NCBI GenBank assembly: GCA_948146395.1
Contig: OX411544.1
Location: 57,279,642-57,343,641, forward strand
From: Fragum whitleyi
Lineage: Eukaryota; Mollusca; Bivalvia; Cardiida; Cardiidae
Length of the DNA: 64,000 bases
Reading direction: 5' to 3'
The notes below the pieces were generated by a model. The model saw nothing but the letters and a program-made list of their open reading frames with translations, was not told the DNA's origin and did not search any database. The position numbers were made by a program, and so were the translations under genes. Numbering within the stretch: the stretch's first letter is position 1; each line of letters opens with the position of its first letter. Shown here piece by piece: positions 1 to 10,505 of the stretch.

Positions 1-1738
1 ATTTCGTGTATTCAATAGCTTTTTGTATTGTTTGGTCATTGATTGACGTATTTTTGATTTCGTCCATAGTCATCGCATTTGGAACCGACTCCTCACAAAC
101 AAATGACACATATTCCTCGGCTAGATTTCGAGTATCCTGATTGATCTTCAAAGGGTGACGTGAAATGTTATCTGATGGATTGTCTTTTCCAGGCCTATAT
201 TCAATTTTTAGTTTGAACGGTTGTAAACGTAATCCCCAACGTTCAATGCGTAACGGCGGTTGTTTCTTTGTCCAAATAGTCGTCAATGGCTTATGATCGG
301 TGACAACTGTAAAACATGGCGCATCTTTTAGATACATGCTGAAGTGTTCACATGCCCATACAATTGTAAGTGCTTCTCTTTCTGTTTGGCTGTATCTCGT
401 CTCGGTTTGAGTTAACGCTCGACTAGCGTATGCTACGACTTTGCCTTCTTGAGTTGATATACCAGATAGTCCTACTGGCGATGCGTCCGTAATAAGTTCA
501 ATGTTCCGATTTGGATCAAAGTATGTGACCATTTCACTGGAAAGTTCTTTTTTCAGCTTTTCGAAGGCATTTTGCTGACTTTCGTCCCAAGACCATTCAA
601 CCTCTTTACGGGTTAGCTTCCGTAACGGTTCCGTAACTGAAGCGTAATTCTTAATAAATCTAGAGCAATTAGCCGTCATGCCCAAGAAACTACGTAATTC
701 TGACACATTCACGGGTCTTTCCATTTGTTTGATTGCCTCCACTTTGATTGGGTCTGGAGATATTCCGGAACCTCCAAAGACTACTCCGAAGAACATTACG
801 TTTGATTTATCGAATTCACACTTCTTTTTGTTCAAAGTTAGACGACTGTTATGCAATGCCTTGAATACCATATTAAGTGCAATGTCATGTTCCTTTTTCG
901 ATTTTCCGTACACCAGAATATCATCCGAGATATTTTTCGCACCGTTTATCCCTTGTATCACCCTCCTTATTGTTTTCTGAAATACTTCAGAAGCTGAATT
1001 TGTACTGAAATTCAGTCGTTTGTATCTAAATAATCCAATATGCGTAATGAATGTGGTTATCGGTCTCGATTCTTCGTCTAAGACCAACTGATTGTATCCT
1101 GAAGCAAGATCTAGCTTACTGAAAACCGTAGCTCCATTTAGATCGTGAATCAACTCGTCGATCGTCGGCATGGGGTGTCTTTCTCTTTCAATAGCCTTGT
1201 TTGCCTCGCGCATGTCAATACAAATGTGGACATCTCCATTTTTCTTCAGCGGGGTCAAAATTGCTGAAACCCATGGTGTCAATTGATTTTTGACTTCTTC
1301 AATAATGTCGTCATCCAAGAGCTTCTTAATTTCCTTTTCAACTTTTTGCCTCAATTGAAAAGGTGTCCTTCTATTTTTCTGGGCTACCGGTTTAACATCT
1401 TTATTGATATGTAGTTTAACTGTTTGTCCTTTTAACCTTCCTATGCCTTTGTATATGCCAGGATATTTTGTTTTGATAGAGTCAGACGTATTGATAGGTT
1501 GCACAATTTTCACAACTCCGAGAACACTAGCTGTCTTGTAACCTAATAGAGTGCCATAGCTTCTATTAACCAAGAAGAATTCCTCAACCATGATTTTAGT
1601 ATTTTTCTCTATCGTGAGTTTGCAACTTCCGAGAACTTTGAGAGTTTGTCCACCACCGTAAGGAATTAGTTTCGGTAAGTGTCTTGTTTGCAACTTAGGC
1701 TTTCCTAGAGTAGCGAAAGCTATTTCATCTATTATATT
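1..1738 (-). pseudogene. Gypsy pol fragment: protease remnant, reverse transcriptase, RNase H
   Basis: Reading the minus strand from 1738 to 1 gives one frame without stops. It starts inside a retropepsin region (NIIDEIAF, normally just after the catalytic Asp-Ser-Gly). Then comes the reverse transcriptase, with DLASGYNQL carrying the first catalytic Asp, NSAS, and the paired Asp motif SDDILVYG near 925-945. RNase H follows, with TDASPVG, the Glu in QTEREAL and the Asp in VTDHKPL. The polymerase and RNase H catalytic residues therefore all look intact although the protease is lost. It would copy RNA to DNA in a retroelement particle. Frame is +1 relative to gag. It continues beyond position 1, so the C-terminal integrase cannot be judged. 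Called a pseudogene because the protease is truncated and there is no own start. Confidence 0.88.
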
Positions 1739-2246
1739 AACACTCGATCCTGCCTAATGTTAAAATATCTTGCAAACCTTTGTCGGGTTCCGGTAACGCC
1801 CTTCTCCGTAATTGGTTAGAACGACAGTTTTGAATAACTTGCTGTAATATTTCTTTATCCACATTTTCAAAGTCACAGTTTTTAGCAAGAGTTCTTAATT
1901 CCATGACAAATTCATCTAAACTCTGGTATTCCTGTTGTTTATGACACCTATACGTATAAATTTCCATCTGGACATTCTTTTGTGGGGCAAAGTATGTGTC
2001 CAAAACCTCTTTCGCTCCATTGTTAGTCGTACCGTCGTCATCGCCTTTTTGAGCTTCATATATATCAAAAACTTTTTCACCAGCATAGTGAAGTAACAGA
2101 GCTCTCTTTTGTGCCTCTTCTGTAATATTTAATCCAACAAACAAGTTTTCTAGCCTCGAAACCCATTTCTCCCACCTGGTTCCACAATTTGACTTATCCG
2201 CGTCCACCTCAAATGACGGAAAGTTCGGTAAATTACTAAGCGCCAT
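1737..2246 (-). CDS. Gypsy gag-like capsid protein, C-terminally truncated
   Basis: A 169-residue frame opening with MALSNLPNFPSF and containing the pattern RWEKWVSRLENLF...RALLLHYAGEKVFDIY seen in capsid regions of Gypsy-type gags, followed by a Tyr/Arg-rich segment and a YQSLDEFVMELRTLA block (around residues 105-120). It ends TLGRIEC plus a stop. Full-length relatives normally continue past this point into a CCHC zinc knuckle; none is present here because of the deletion at the stop. The start lies about 125 bases inside the primer binding site, as expected for a genomic RNA leader. Confidence 0.82.
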   Translation of the reverse strand: MALSNLPNFPSFEVDADKSNCGTRWEKWVSRLENLFVGLNITEEAQKRALLLHYAGEKVFDIYEAQKGDDDGTTNNGAKEVLDTYFAPQKNVQMEIYTYRCHKQQEYQSLDEFVMELRTLAKNCDFENVDKEILQQVIQNCRSNQLRRRALPEPDKGLQDILTLGRIEC

Positions 2247-2370
2247 CCTTTTATGTATTTATTTATAAAGTATCGTAATCCAACCACTTTATAAAAATAA
2301 TTTATTGCGCTAGTCTGTTAATATATCCTTAAAACATTTGAATCGTTTTAATCATTTTAATCCTTTTAAT

Positions 2371-2381
2371 CCTCGTCGCCA
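2371..2381 (-). promoter_or_regulatory. Retrotransposon primer binding site
   Basis: On the minus strand TGGCGACGAGG lies two bases inside the LTR end. A start with TGG matches the complement of a tRNA CCA tail, as in LTR retroelements primed by tRNA. The particular tRNA was not identified. Confidence 0.75.
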
Positions 2382-2383
2382 GA

Positions 2384-2552
2384 TGTTATAACCTAGGGTT
2401 GGAAGTAGAACAACTCATAGATGGTGTTTTCTGCTTTATTAACAAACTCAAACTATCCAGGACCAGACACAGTATTAATTAAAATAACAAGGAGCTATAC
2501 ATAATGTTACCATAAATAGATGTAGCTGTAATGCTATTGCTAGAACATAACA
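2384..2552 (-). repeat. Solo-visible LTR of the Gypsy element, 169 bp
   Basis: Bounded by the inverted hexamers TGTTAT and ATAACA (TG...CA ends), adjacent to the primer binding site on the internal side. On the minus strand it contains an AATAAA (forward TTTATT near 2436), a candidate polyadenylation signal. The second LTR is outside the window, so identity of the pair (insertion age) and the target duplication (candidate 5 bp attag at 2553-2557) cannot be tested here. Confidence 0.8.
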
Positions 2553-2556
2553 ATTA

Positions 2557-2985
2557 GTAGAAATAGAGATATTACAGATATACAACATTTGCACGTAAAA
2601 ACTTAAGTCCGAAAAGGGTTAAAATTCCACTAAATTCAATATCAGATAAATTAATCTTTGTCTAGATGCTGATATTATGGTCACAGAAGTATGTGCTAGT
2701 TTTCCATGCAATAGCTTAAGTAGAAATAGTGATATAACTGATATACAACATTTGCAAAAAAAAAAAAACTTAACAGGAATTTCGAAATCCTAAAAGGGTT
2801 AAAATTCCCATAAATTCAATTTCAGAGTAATTAATCTTTGTCTAGAGGCTCATATGATGGTCACAGTAGCATATTCAAAGTTGTCAAGCTATAGCTGAAG
2901 TAGAAATAGAGATATAACTAATAAACAACATTTGCAGCTAAAAACCATAACCAGGAATTCTTAAGTCCAAAAAGGGTTAAAAGAT
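2557..2985. repeat. Tandem repeat, 2.4 copies, 163-180 bp unit
   Basis: Copies start at 2557, 2720 and 2900, each with gtagaaatag-gatat, a 'caacatttgca' segment, 'aagggttaaaattcc', and 'taatctttgtctaga'. The third copy is cut short after the 'aaaagggttaaaa' part. A diverged stretch of the same family occurs at about 28010-28105. The retroelement LTR abuts the first copy, suggesting insertion into the array. Confidence 0.8.
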
Positions 2986-5073
2986 GTATTCTGTTTTAAA
3001 TAAAGGGTTTGCTTCAACCCTACAGAAGAAGCTGTACGTGGACAGCTATACAGGAATGGACAATGACCGAACACAATAGCTAAAACATGTCGAGTATGGC
3101 ACCTTAAACCAGTCTTTGATCCGCCTACTAGTGCCCTACGAAAATCATACATGTACCTGTTCGTAATCTGGAGTGCTTGCAACTTTCGCTGACATCTTTG
3201 ACCTGGAGCTACTTTAATAAAAGTATGAAAAAGCGCTGTATGTGTTTTAATAAAATGTTCATAAGTTTGACCTTAATTTCCGTTAAGAAATGCAGTTTAA
3301 AGAGATTAAAAATTCATCAAACCATGGAAACGTTTACATAGGGGAAATAACTCTAAAAGTACTTCGAATGCTAATCTACGGATCTCGTGTGCCCACACTC
3401 ATTTAGGGTTAAAACTAAGGATTCCCGATAAGAATTTTAGAACTAGCTTTATCACCCCCCCCCCCCTTTCATATGGACCTGATTCCGAAAATCAATTGTT
3501 TGGAAATACCGAATATTACCATCGTCCTGTAACAAGTGAAATTAATTTTTTCTTGTGGAAGAACAAAATTCATTTAACCCCAAACTTACGGTATGATTGA
3601 ATAGATCTGTATGAATTCACGGACCCTAAATACACAAATGTATGTATAAATGTATATTTAGAGTCCCTGATGAATTTTAAGAAAACACTGCTTTTTTTAA
3701 GAGAATGTACTTCACTGAAAACAATGTTTTCTACCCTTCTGCCATTGAACCACAGTCTGACCAGAGCCTTGCACTCTGCACTTTGTAGATAGATCAGTTC
3801 TAGAAAAGTCTTAAGACTTAATCTTCCTTTTTGCACTGTGAAACTGTTGAGGCTGCTTTATGTTTGCACATAACGCATGTTTCAAATTGTTGGAAATGTC
3901 ACACACAGGCTCAAATATCAAAATCTTTCAAATTCAACAGTTCGCATGAATTATATCAAGACTATAACAAGATTGTACTTCAGATACACTGGTTTGTCAT
4001 AATTATGCGAACTACGATGACAGAGGACCTGTACGGTCAAGGTTCGTATCACATGCATCTAGCTCTCACACATGTATGGAATAGAGAAGATTGTGTTGAT
4101 GTGATGGTTGTTACCTATGAGAAGAATACTTATAAATTTGGGCTTGTAGAGGAAATCACTTTTACACCATCAAAGGTATTATCCGTGCCCAGAGCTACAG
4201 ATAGAGTGGGTATTTTGGTGTTTTAAATAAGATTATTTCAACTAGGCTTGCACAAGTACTCATTAAAATCGTCTTATCAAGATGATTATCAAGATGATTT
4301 AAATGAGTACCCACAACATAGGATTCAATGAGAAATTAAGATTTTAGACTGGCTTTACCCCCTCTTATCTGTACCTTGCGTGCAACAATTTATCTTAAGC
4401 CAAGGTAACATTTATGTTACTTTACGTAGTTTGTTGTAGTTGTACATCCGTGATAACACTAAAGCTATGGTCACATTAATTTTATGGAAATTATCATAGT
4501 AAGTCATACCGTGTACTCCATTTTACCGTAGGCAAGCTGTGTCACTAATACGATTAACTAAGTTGAAGTAAGATAAAGTACATTTAACAAAGGCACTATC
4601 GAACAGTTTCCGTAGAAAGAAGTTTGTGCGAGTAGGAACAACTACAAAGAACCGCGTAAAAAATAGTAGTTAAACTAGATTAATTATTAGTTTTAGTTAA
4701 TGAAAAATCGCCATTTATTTATTTCCCAAGCCCTGATCTCTCTTGTATGTCATTCTATAGATAAGAAACACGATCTTTGAATATATCATAAGGTTTAAAA
4801 TCAAGCAATTTTATCAGTCACCTTTGGGTACTATAATTAATTTGTTGTAAAAACATGGGAGTTTCAAACTATTGATTTCACATGCACTTCATAATTAGAT
4901 TTTATCAATTTCATAGTTTCTATTGGTACTCTGAAAGAAGTCCAACCCCACTGTTTCCCGCTTGGTCAGGGCATCATCTTGGACAGATGTTTTTGTAACG
5001 GTTTGTACAGAAAACTAGGGTAAAGGGTACATTCTAATCTAGCAAAAGTATGACTAAACAAGATCTTACTATG
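2986..5073. other. No gene recognised; diverged repeats
   Basis: AT-rich. It holds a C tract at 3456-3466 and a segment (3720-3960) similar to 13841-13970 (shared 'aaattgttggaaa' and 'acacaggctcaaat'). It also has an imperfect palindrome at 4256-4310 (gtactcatt...aaatgagtac) belonging to a hairpin family seen also near 43600, 45960, 48960 and 63900. A 131-codon open frame at 3831-4226 on the plus strand overlaps the dispersed repeat and matches no family I recognise; I do not call it a gene. Confidence 0.5.
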
Positions 5074-5319
5074 TTAACCCTTGTCATGCTGAATAAATTT
5101 TGGCTAAAAATTTTCATCAAAATCAAAGGGCTAAAAGCACTGAAAGTACCAACTGTAGGTCAATTTTTATTAAAAAACTAGATATATTGATAGTTCTGGT
5201 TTGAAAGTGAGAAACAGGTGGTGTAGACTAACATCAGACTGCACATATGTGCAGGCTGCTGTTGGTCTATAGCTCCTGCCAAAGCAGGAATATTCTGGGT
5301 CCAGCATGACAAGGGTTAA
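5074..5319. mobile_element. TTAA-flanked MITE, family P1 (piggyBac-like)
   Basis: 246 bp, bounded by TTAA on both sides, with inverted ends CCCTTGTCATGCTG and CAGCATGACAAGGG. Internal parts ('agactgcacatatgtgcaggctg', split by a small palindrome) recur in other copies. TTAA target duplication and ends beginning CCC are typical of the piggyBac superfamily; no transposase is encoded. Other copies are near 22996, 24424, 41891, 43973, 44868 and 55718. Confidence 0.8.
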
Positions 5320-5744
5320 ACTGTAACATTCAAATTATGACAGAAAGTCCCTTTTCACCAAGATTTGTGCCTCAACTACGGTAGGATTATACGGTAGAAG
5401 AACGTTCAATACAAGGGTGACTAGGTTAAACTACGAATTCTACAGTAGGGCATTCTTCTACCTTGAGATTAGAATTACAACATGACATGTGACTGCAATT
5501 TTTTACAACATACTTTTTCCCTACCTAGCCGTGGACAAAAATCCGATACACCTACTGCAAGAGTAGTGAATCACTAGTTCAACCTTGGTTAACTGTAGTA
5601 TTGGGGACAAACGTTTAATTAAATTCCGATTTACGGATAAGCAGTGATCAACTACTGTGACATTACGGTCAATTTAGGGACAAATTAACATACTAAACCA
5701 TGAAAAGACTTTTGAACATTTTTTACAACACCCAAAACACAATT

Positions 5745-5937
5745 GGGCCAACTTATTTCTGACCCTGGGCGGGTATCGTTGCCTGCTATAACAGAGCTAT
5801 CTCTCAGACAGCAGGCTACTAGCTCTAGACTGGTCCTAATATGGACTTTTATAATAGCCTAGAAAAGGCTATTCTAATTTTTGATTGTGAGATCAGTTTA
5901 CGCCTGACCCGAAATCGGGCCAGAAATAAGTTGGCCC
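5745..5937. mobile_element. MITE with 17-bp perfect inverted ends
   Basis: Ends GGGCCAACTTATTTCTG and its exact complement at 5921-5937. Inside lie short hairpins (atagcctag/aaaaggctat). 193 bp, no coding capacity. Superfamily not determined. An 89-codon frame over it (5841-6110) is incidental. Confidence 0.75.
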
Positions 5938-7166
5938 TATGGTTAAACTCAAAAGTTTGCACTATGTTTCCCACGACACGTAAGCACGGCTTACTGCGAC
6001 TTACTGAGCAGTATGCGCTTAGCTACATGATTTTTACAGCTGACTACCTTGATGCAAAACTACGACCCACCACGTTAATTTACATAAATGTGACCAAGCC
6101 TGTAGAGTAAAATGGAGTGCAAACTCCAGAGAATCATAAGAAATGTTCATAATACTATATTTGTTTAAGAAAGGTAACAACTGTCCTCATCTAAATCGTA
6201 CTCTCACATCAATTTATCCTTACTTATCTGTAACCCTGAACTTAGATTACCGTAGTAACCTGGTATATGGTAATCATAAGAACATCACACTACAATAACC
6301 CAGGGTTGAACTAGCGAACAACTACTGTTGCAGTACGTGTATCTGATTTATTTACACGGTCAATTAGGACAAAGTACGGTGCAAGAAAATTTTCAGTCAC
6401 ACTAGACGTTTTGAACTACCTATATCTTAACACATAATTGAAAGAATACCGCAGTACACCGTACCTTACCATAGGCTGCGGAGACTACTCATTTGTGGTT
6501 TGAGTGTTCTTTGTCCTACTATTTGTCTTAGTGAAATCAAATATATTTTCATAAATTGACGGTGCAACAGAATTTTCTGTCGTTGTCAGAATGTTGTTCA
6601 ACGTAGTAAATTCCTGTTAATGTAAAGAGTTTTGACCCAATTAAATAACCTCTTTAATTACAAAAAAGACAGTTTGCTCAGCTAACTAATATATCAAATT
6701 GAATCTATCGATGAGCTTAAACGGTTGCACAGCATGAGAGGCCCCATCTCATACAAGTAAAATCAAACCTTTATGGCAAAGGGATATCTCAATTGTTCAA
6801 AACCAACAAATTCATTTCAACTGGATAAAATTGGCCTGAATTTGAAGATTATATAGAAAATTGTACCCACTAGGTATTACTACTACCAAATATAAAACTC
6901 AGACCCAAAAGGGCTCTTGCAAACTACAATTTCCATTTACTTTGCCACATACATAACAAGCTGGTTTGGCCAGTTTTTAAAATAGCTACTTGGCATGGTG
7001 CAACATCATACCATTATTCTAACATATTTTTATGATGTCTTTATCAAGTTTTTAAATGTTTGAATTCCATGTTTTTACATAACTTGGAACATTTGATTTA
7101 AGGTGAAGACTATTTGTGGTAGTAATGATGACCAAGTTATAAAGAACATCTACCACATAATTATGT
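5938..7166. other. No feature recognised
   Basis: AT-rich sequence without convincing exon, RNA gene or repeat boundaries. Confidence 0.4.
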
Positions 7167-7331
7167 ACAGCAACAGATCATCGTAAACTGCTGGTTGGCA
7201 CAGAAGCTGGGGTTGTATGTTTAAGCCGTAATGGTGATGTCACCTGGTCCTACCTGACAAACAAGCCTGTCCGCAGTGGCGACACTAAACATACACTTGT
7301 GTTTGTAGCTATGGAGAAGGAAAGTCGATGA
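7167..7331 (+). pseudogene. Possible relic exon resembling a beta-propeller blade
   Basis: Fifty-five codons ending in TGA read TDHRKLLVGTEAGVVCLSRN then GDVTWSYLTNKP. The 'GVVCLSRNGDVTWSY' pattern resembles blades of NHL or TRIM-type propellers, and codon composition is less AT-rich than the surroundings. It is preceded in frame by a stop and no clear splice acceptor was found, so it is more likely a relic than a live exon. Identification is tentative. Confidence 0.3.
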
Positions 7332-7546
7332 TGATACTAGACCAACACAGTAACGTCATGGTTGACGTCTTTCCAACGTCATGCACTGTCAGTCAACCGT
7401 CTCAGGTTTTGGTCAGGAAAGCAGCCATGCTTGTAAGGGAGTGTATAGAGCATGATAAGTCCCGTGTGTTTACATTGTCTTTTGTTTAAACCGACCCTAC
7501 TTTTAGCATGTCGTAACGTTAACAGACTTTTATAAATTGAACATCA

Positions 7547-7705
7547 ATCGCACAGCCAGCCCTCGTTCAGGATCAAAAAATGGTTTAAACAGTATTCCAA
7601 TTATACCCAGCTTTGCATGTGCACTTGCTTTGCATGTGCACTTGCGTGCAAAGCGGGGTAAAATTGGAAAACTGTTTGCACTGTTTTGTGATTCTGAACA
7701 CAGGA
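7547..7705. mobile_element. Palindromic (foldback) element, family B
   Basis: Two imperfect arms of about 70 bp around 'tgcatgtgcacttg': the left runs from 'ccagccctcgttcagga' through 'aaacagtattccaattataccc', the right mirrors it to 'ctgaacacaggactgg'. Related copies: 45710-45840, half copies at 34420-34510 and 45240-45300. Three overlapping open frames here are mirror translations of the palindrome. Confidence 0.7.
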
Positions 7706-7789
7706 CTGGTGACTTTTCTGAATTTTTCGAAAACAATTTCATCCTTAATGCAGGAGGGTTTGTTCAGTATTGGCTTAATAGTTACAGGG

Positions 7790-8045
7790 CCGTAACTCCC
7801 ATTATGCAATTTACGCAATTGCATTAAAGAAATAAATTCTCTTTTGAAAAATATTGTGGATGAATGATCGTAACATTGAAACTACAGCTTGAATAAACTA
7901 CAGCTTATTCAAGCTGTAGTTACAATGTTTTGATAATTCACTTACTCTCAAATCATAAAAACAGAGCAGACAGAGAGCATTCATCTTTGGTCACAGTCCA
8001 AATATCAACTTGATCCTTATATTCTTTGGATTGTTGCCTTCTAAG
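7790..8045. mobile_element. Dispersed element, family C, with internal hairpin
   Basis: Begins with 'gggccgtaactcccatta', has a hairpin made of CTACAGCTTATTCAAGCTGTAG-type arms (7896-7921, here with a partial duplication of one arm), then 'tggtcacagtcc'. Related copies at 21267-21545, 23385-23620 and weaker at 34125-34210 and 35160-35230. In the 21-kb copy the ends are inverted (GGGCGTAGCT and AGCTACGCCT), which suggests a DNA transposon derivative. Confidence 0.6.
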
Positions 8046-8060
8046 AATGTATCTATTAAT

Positions 8061-9050
8061 ACAAGAGAGCAGAATTGCCCTAAACTGCTCACCTGAATTT
8101 ATTATTGGTCAAGTGGATAACATCCAAGTAAATTTTTATTATCATTTGACTCATTGTTGAAGAGGAGATGTTATTACAAGAACTTAAAGTCATAATAGAC
8201 CCTACCCATCCATTCACTACTGAGGAGACTCAAAATAAGCCCTGCCCTACCTGGCCCATTTCTATTGGCCAATCAAAATTTCAAAAACAATTTATGGAAG
8301 GGTCACACAAGAAACATTCTGGTTAAGTTTCATTTAAGTTGACCCACTGGTTCATGAGAAGATGTAGTTCAAATATTTCGGGCACAAGATAAGCCCCGCC
8401 ATGCCATGCCCATATTTTTTGGCCAATAAAAATTTCCCGTAAAAATTTTTGGAAATGGTAACCCTATGAACATTCTGGTAAAGTTTCATTAAAATGGGCC
8501 CAAAGATTGAGAAGGTTAGTTGTTCAAAGACTTAGGGCTCAAAATAAGCCCCGCCCTGCCATGCCTATATGGGCCTATCAAAATTTAGAGAACAATTTTT
8601 GGAAAGGGTCACCCAAGTAACATTCTGGTATAGTTTCATTGTAATCGGCCCAGTGGTTTAGGAGGAGATGTTGTTCAAAGATTTCGGGCTTAAAAATAAG
8701 CCCCGCCCTACCATGCCCATATTTATGGGCCAATCAAATTTCTCAAACAATTTTTAAAAAGGGTCACCTAAGAAACATTCTGGTAGTTTCATTTAAATTG
8801 GCCTAGTGGTTAAGGAGGAGATTTCATTCAAAGAATTCAAAGTGAAAAAATGCTGTGCCCTTCCATGCCCATATTTGGGGTTCAATCATAATTTCATGAC
8901 AAATTATCAAAAGGGTCTTCTAAGGAACATTCCTGCTAAGTTTGATAGAAATCCGGTCATTGGATCCTGTTGACAATTTCCGACGCATGACGGACAAAAG
9001 GTGATCACAAAAGCTCACCTTGAGCATGTTTTGCTCAGATGAGCTAAAAA
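8061..9050. mobile_element. Modular pearl/Helentron-like element, H1-related
   Basis: Starts with a diverged ACAAGAG and GCTCACCTGA and ends with a hairpin (gagca...tgctc), then AGATGAGCTAAAAA. The core consists of about four diverged ~170-bp units. Each has 'aagccccgcc-tgcc-tgccc', 'aacaatttttggaaagggtcac', 'aacattctggt-agtttcatt' and 'gaggagatgtt'. No coding capacity. Architecture matches the better-preserved copies at 39534 and 62077. Confidence 0.7.
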
Positions 9051-10230
9051 GAGGAGTTTTGTTTTAAGAGGTTTACACTAAGGCTCTTTTTCAATGATGC
9101 AGTCTAAAATCACAAGACCACATCAATATGCACATGGTCAAATGATGTATAATTCTTAATGAAATTTTCCATGTTTAAATGGAGGAGTAGTGTTAACAAT
9201 AAATATACATAAAGGTCCCTTTTATCATGACATAGAAAATAACTATATTGCCATAAGTATACATACTCTCTCGAAATGGAAAATTCTGTGAAAGGTTCAC
9301 ATGAGTGTATCCATTAATAAAAGAGGGGTTTTGTTAATAAGGAAGACCCCTTTTTCAATGACACAGTATAGTATCATTAGACCATATCAATATGCACATG
9401 GTCAAATGATGTATAATTCAAAGTGAATTTTTCATTATCTTCCATGTATAAATAAAGGGTTTTTGTTAACAAAGAATATACATAAACATATGCATAATAT
9501 ACATATTACGCAGCATATAACTAACAAGAGCGCTGCCTACAGGTGCCTACGCTCTGCTGTAAGTGCCGGATGGTGAAAAAAACTAATGGTTGGTGAAAAA
9601 AGTAAGTGAAAAAGGGGAATAATTTGCAGAAAATGCTTCTAGAGTTATCCCTCTTGATAGAAAAGAATGCTCTTTTGCTGGTGAATGTGTGTCAAGTTTC
9701 AAGTGAATGTCTTCAGTAGAACCAAACATATCACAAAAATGTCAGTTTTTGCATTTTTTTTCACAAACTTGAAAAATGACCTTGACCTTGACTGATGCCC
9801 TTTAACTTGGTACCAATAGAAAGACCTTGATACAGGCTATCATCATGTGAAATATGAAGGCCCTATCACTTACCATTTAAAAGTTATCACAAAATGTCAA
9901 AGTTTTCGCACCACGACGCCAACAACAAGGACAACAACAAGGCTATAGCAATACCTCTGGTTTTTCTCTGAAAACAACCCAGCTAAAAAGCCACAAGTGC
10001 AAATAGTTACTGGAAATGGAATATTCTGTGAAAGTTTCACATGAATGTATCCATTAATAAAAGAGGAGTTTTGTTAGCAAGAAAATTTACACTTAGGCCC
10101 GTTTTTTCTATGACAGTATAGAATCACCAGACCGCATTACTCATGCACACGGTCAAATGATGTAGAATACTAAGTGAAATTTTCATTAACTTCCATGCAT
10201 ATATGAAGAAATTTAAACAATGAATTCTTA
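9046..10230. repeat. Tandem repeat, about 265-bp unit, three copies, split by an insertion
   Basis: Copies begin near 9046, 9320 and 10047 ('aagaggagttttgtt', then 'caatatgcacatggtcaaatgatgt'). The second-to-third spacing is 727 bp, which falls to about 260 once the 467-bp element at 9523-9989 is removed. The duplication therefore predates that insertion. Confidence 0.7.
9523..9989. mobile_element. Modular element, family H5
   Basis: Begins AACAAGAGCGCTGCC with a stem AGAGCG/CGCTCT (9527-9556) and ends CAGCTAAAAA. It carries 'gaccttgaccttgac' and a 'cacgacgccaacaacaagg' segment. Related pieces: 21225-21784, 24152-24745, 12835-12965 and 43028-43215. It interrupts the 265-bp repeat array. No coding capacity. 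Confidence 0.7.
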
Positions 10231-10505
10231 GAATTTAAAATCAAATATAGGCCCCTTTTCTTTTGACGCCCAATCCATCAGAATTTTTTTAAAGAGAAAT
10301 CATTTAGATGATTCAATTATTCTGAGAAAGTTCGAATTTTATTGGATGAAAACTGTGGACTTTAGAGCTATTAAGGGATTTTCTAATTATATTTTAATTA
10401 AGCTTCTTTTCCTATGATGCTTGACAGATATGACTCATTTTCAGAAGGAAACACTGATCCTTATGATGGTCTAATAATTCTGACCAATTTTGAAGACAAT
10501 CTAAT
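10231..10505. other. No feature recognised
   Basis: AT-rich, possibly a diverged continuation of the preceding array; nothing with clear boundaries. Confidence 0.35.

Larger units (their letters stand above)
1..2552 (-). mobile_element. Gypsy-type LTR retrotransposon, internally deleted, 5' part
   Basis: In minus-strand order: a short LTR (2552-2384), a primer binding site (2381-2371), a gag-like frame (2246-1737), then protease remnant, reverse transcriptase and RNase H running off the left edge. Integrase and the 3' LTR would lie outside the window. A deletion near 1738 fuses gag directly to the middle of the protease region, so nucleocapsid zinc knuckle and protease active site are missing. 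Domain order and motifs fit Metaviridae (Ty3/Gypsy). The clade (K02A2.6-like or Mag-like) is inferred from gag style and short LTR. Confidence 0.9.

Noticed and set aside
678..980. 100-codon plus-strand frame
   Set aside because: Antisense shadow of the Gypsy reverse transcriptase.
3831..4226. 131-codon open frame
   Set aside because: Overlaps a dispersed repeat also found at 13841-13970, no recognised family, AT-rich; no support as a gene.
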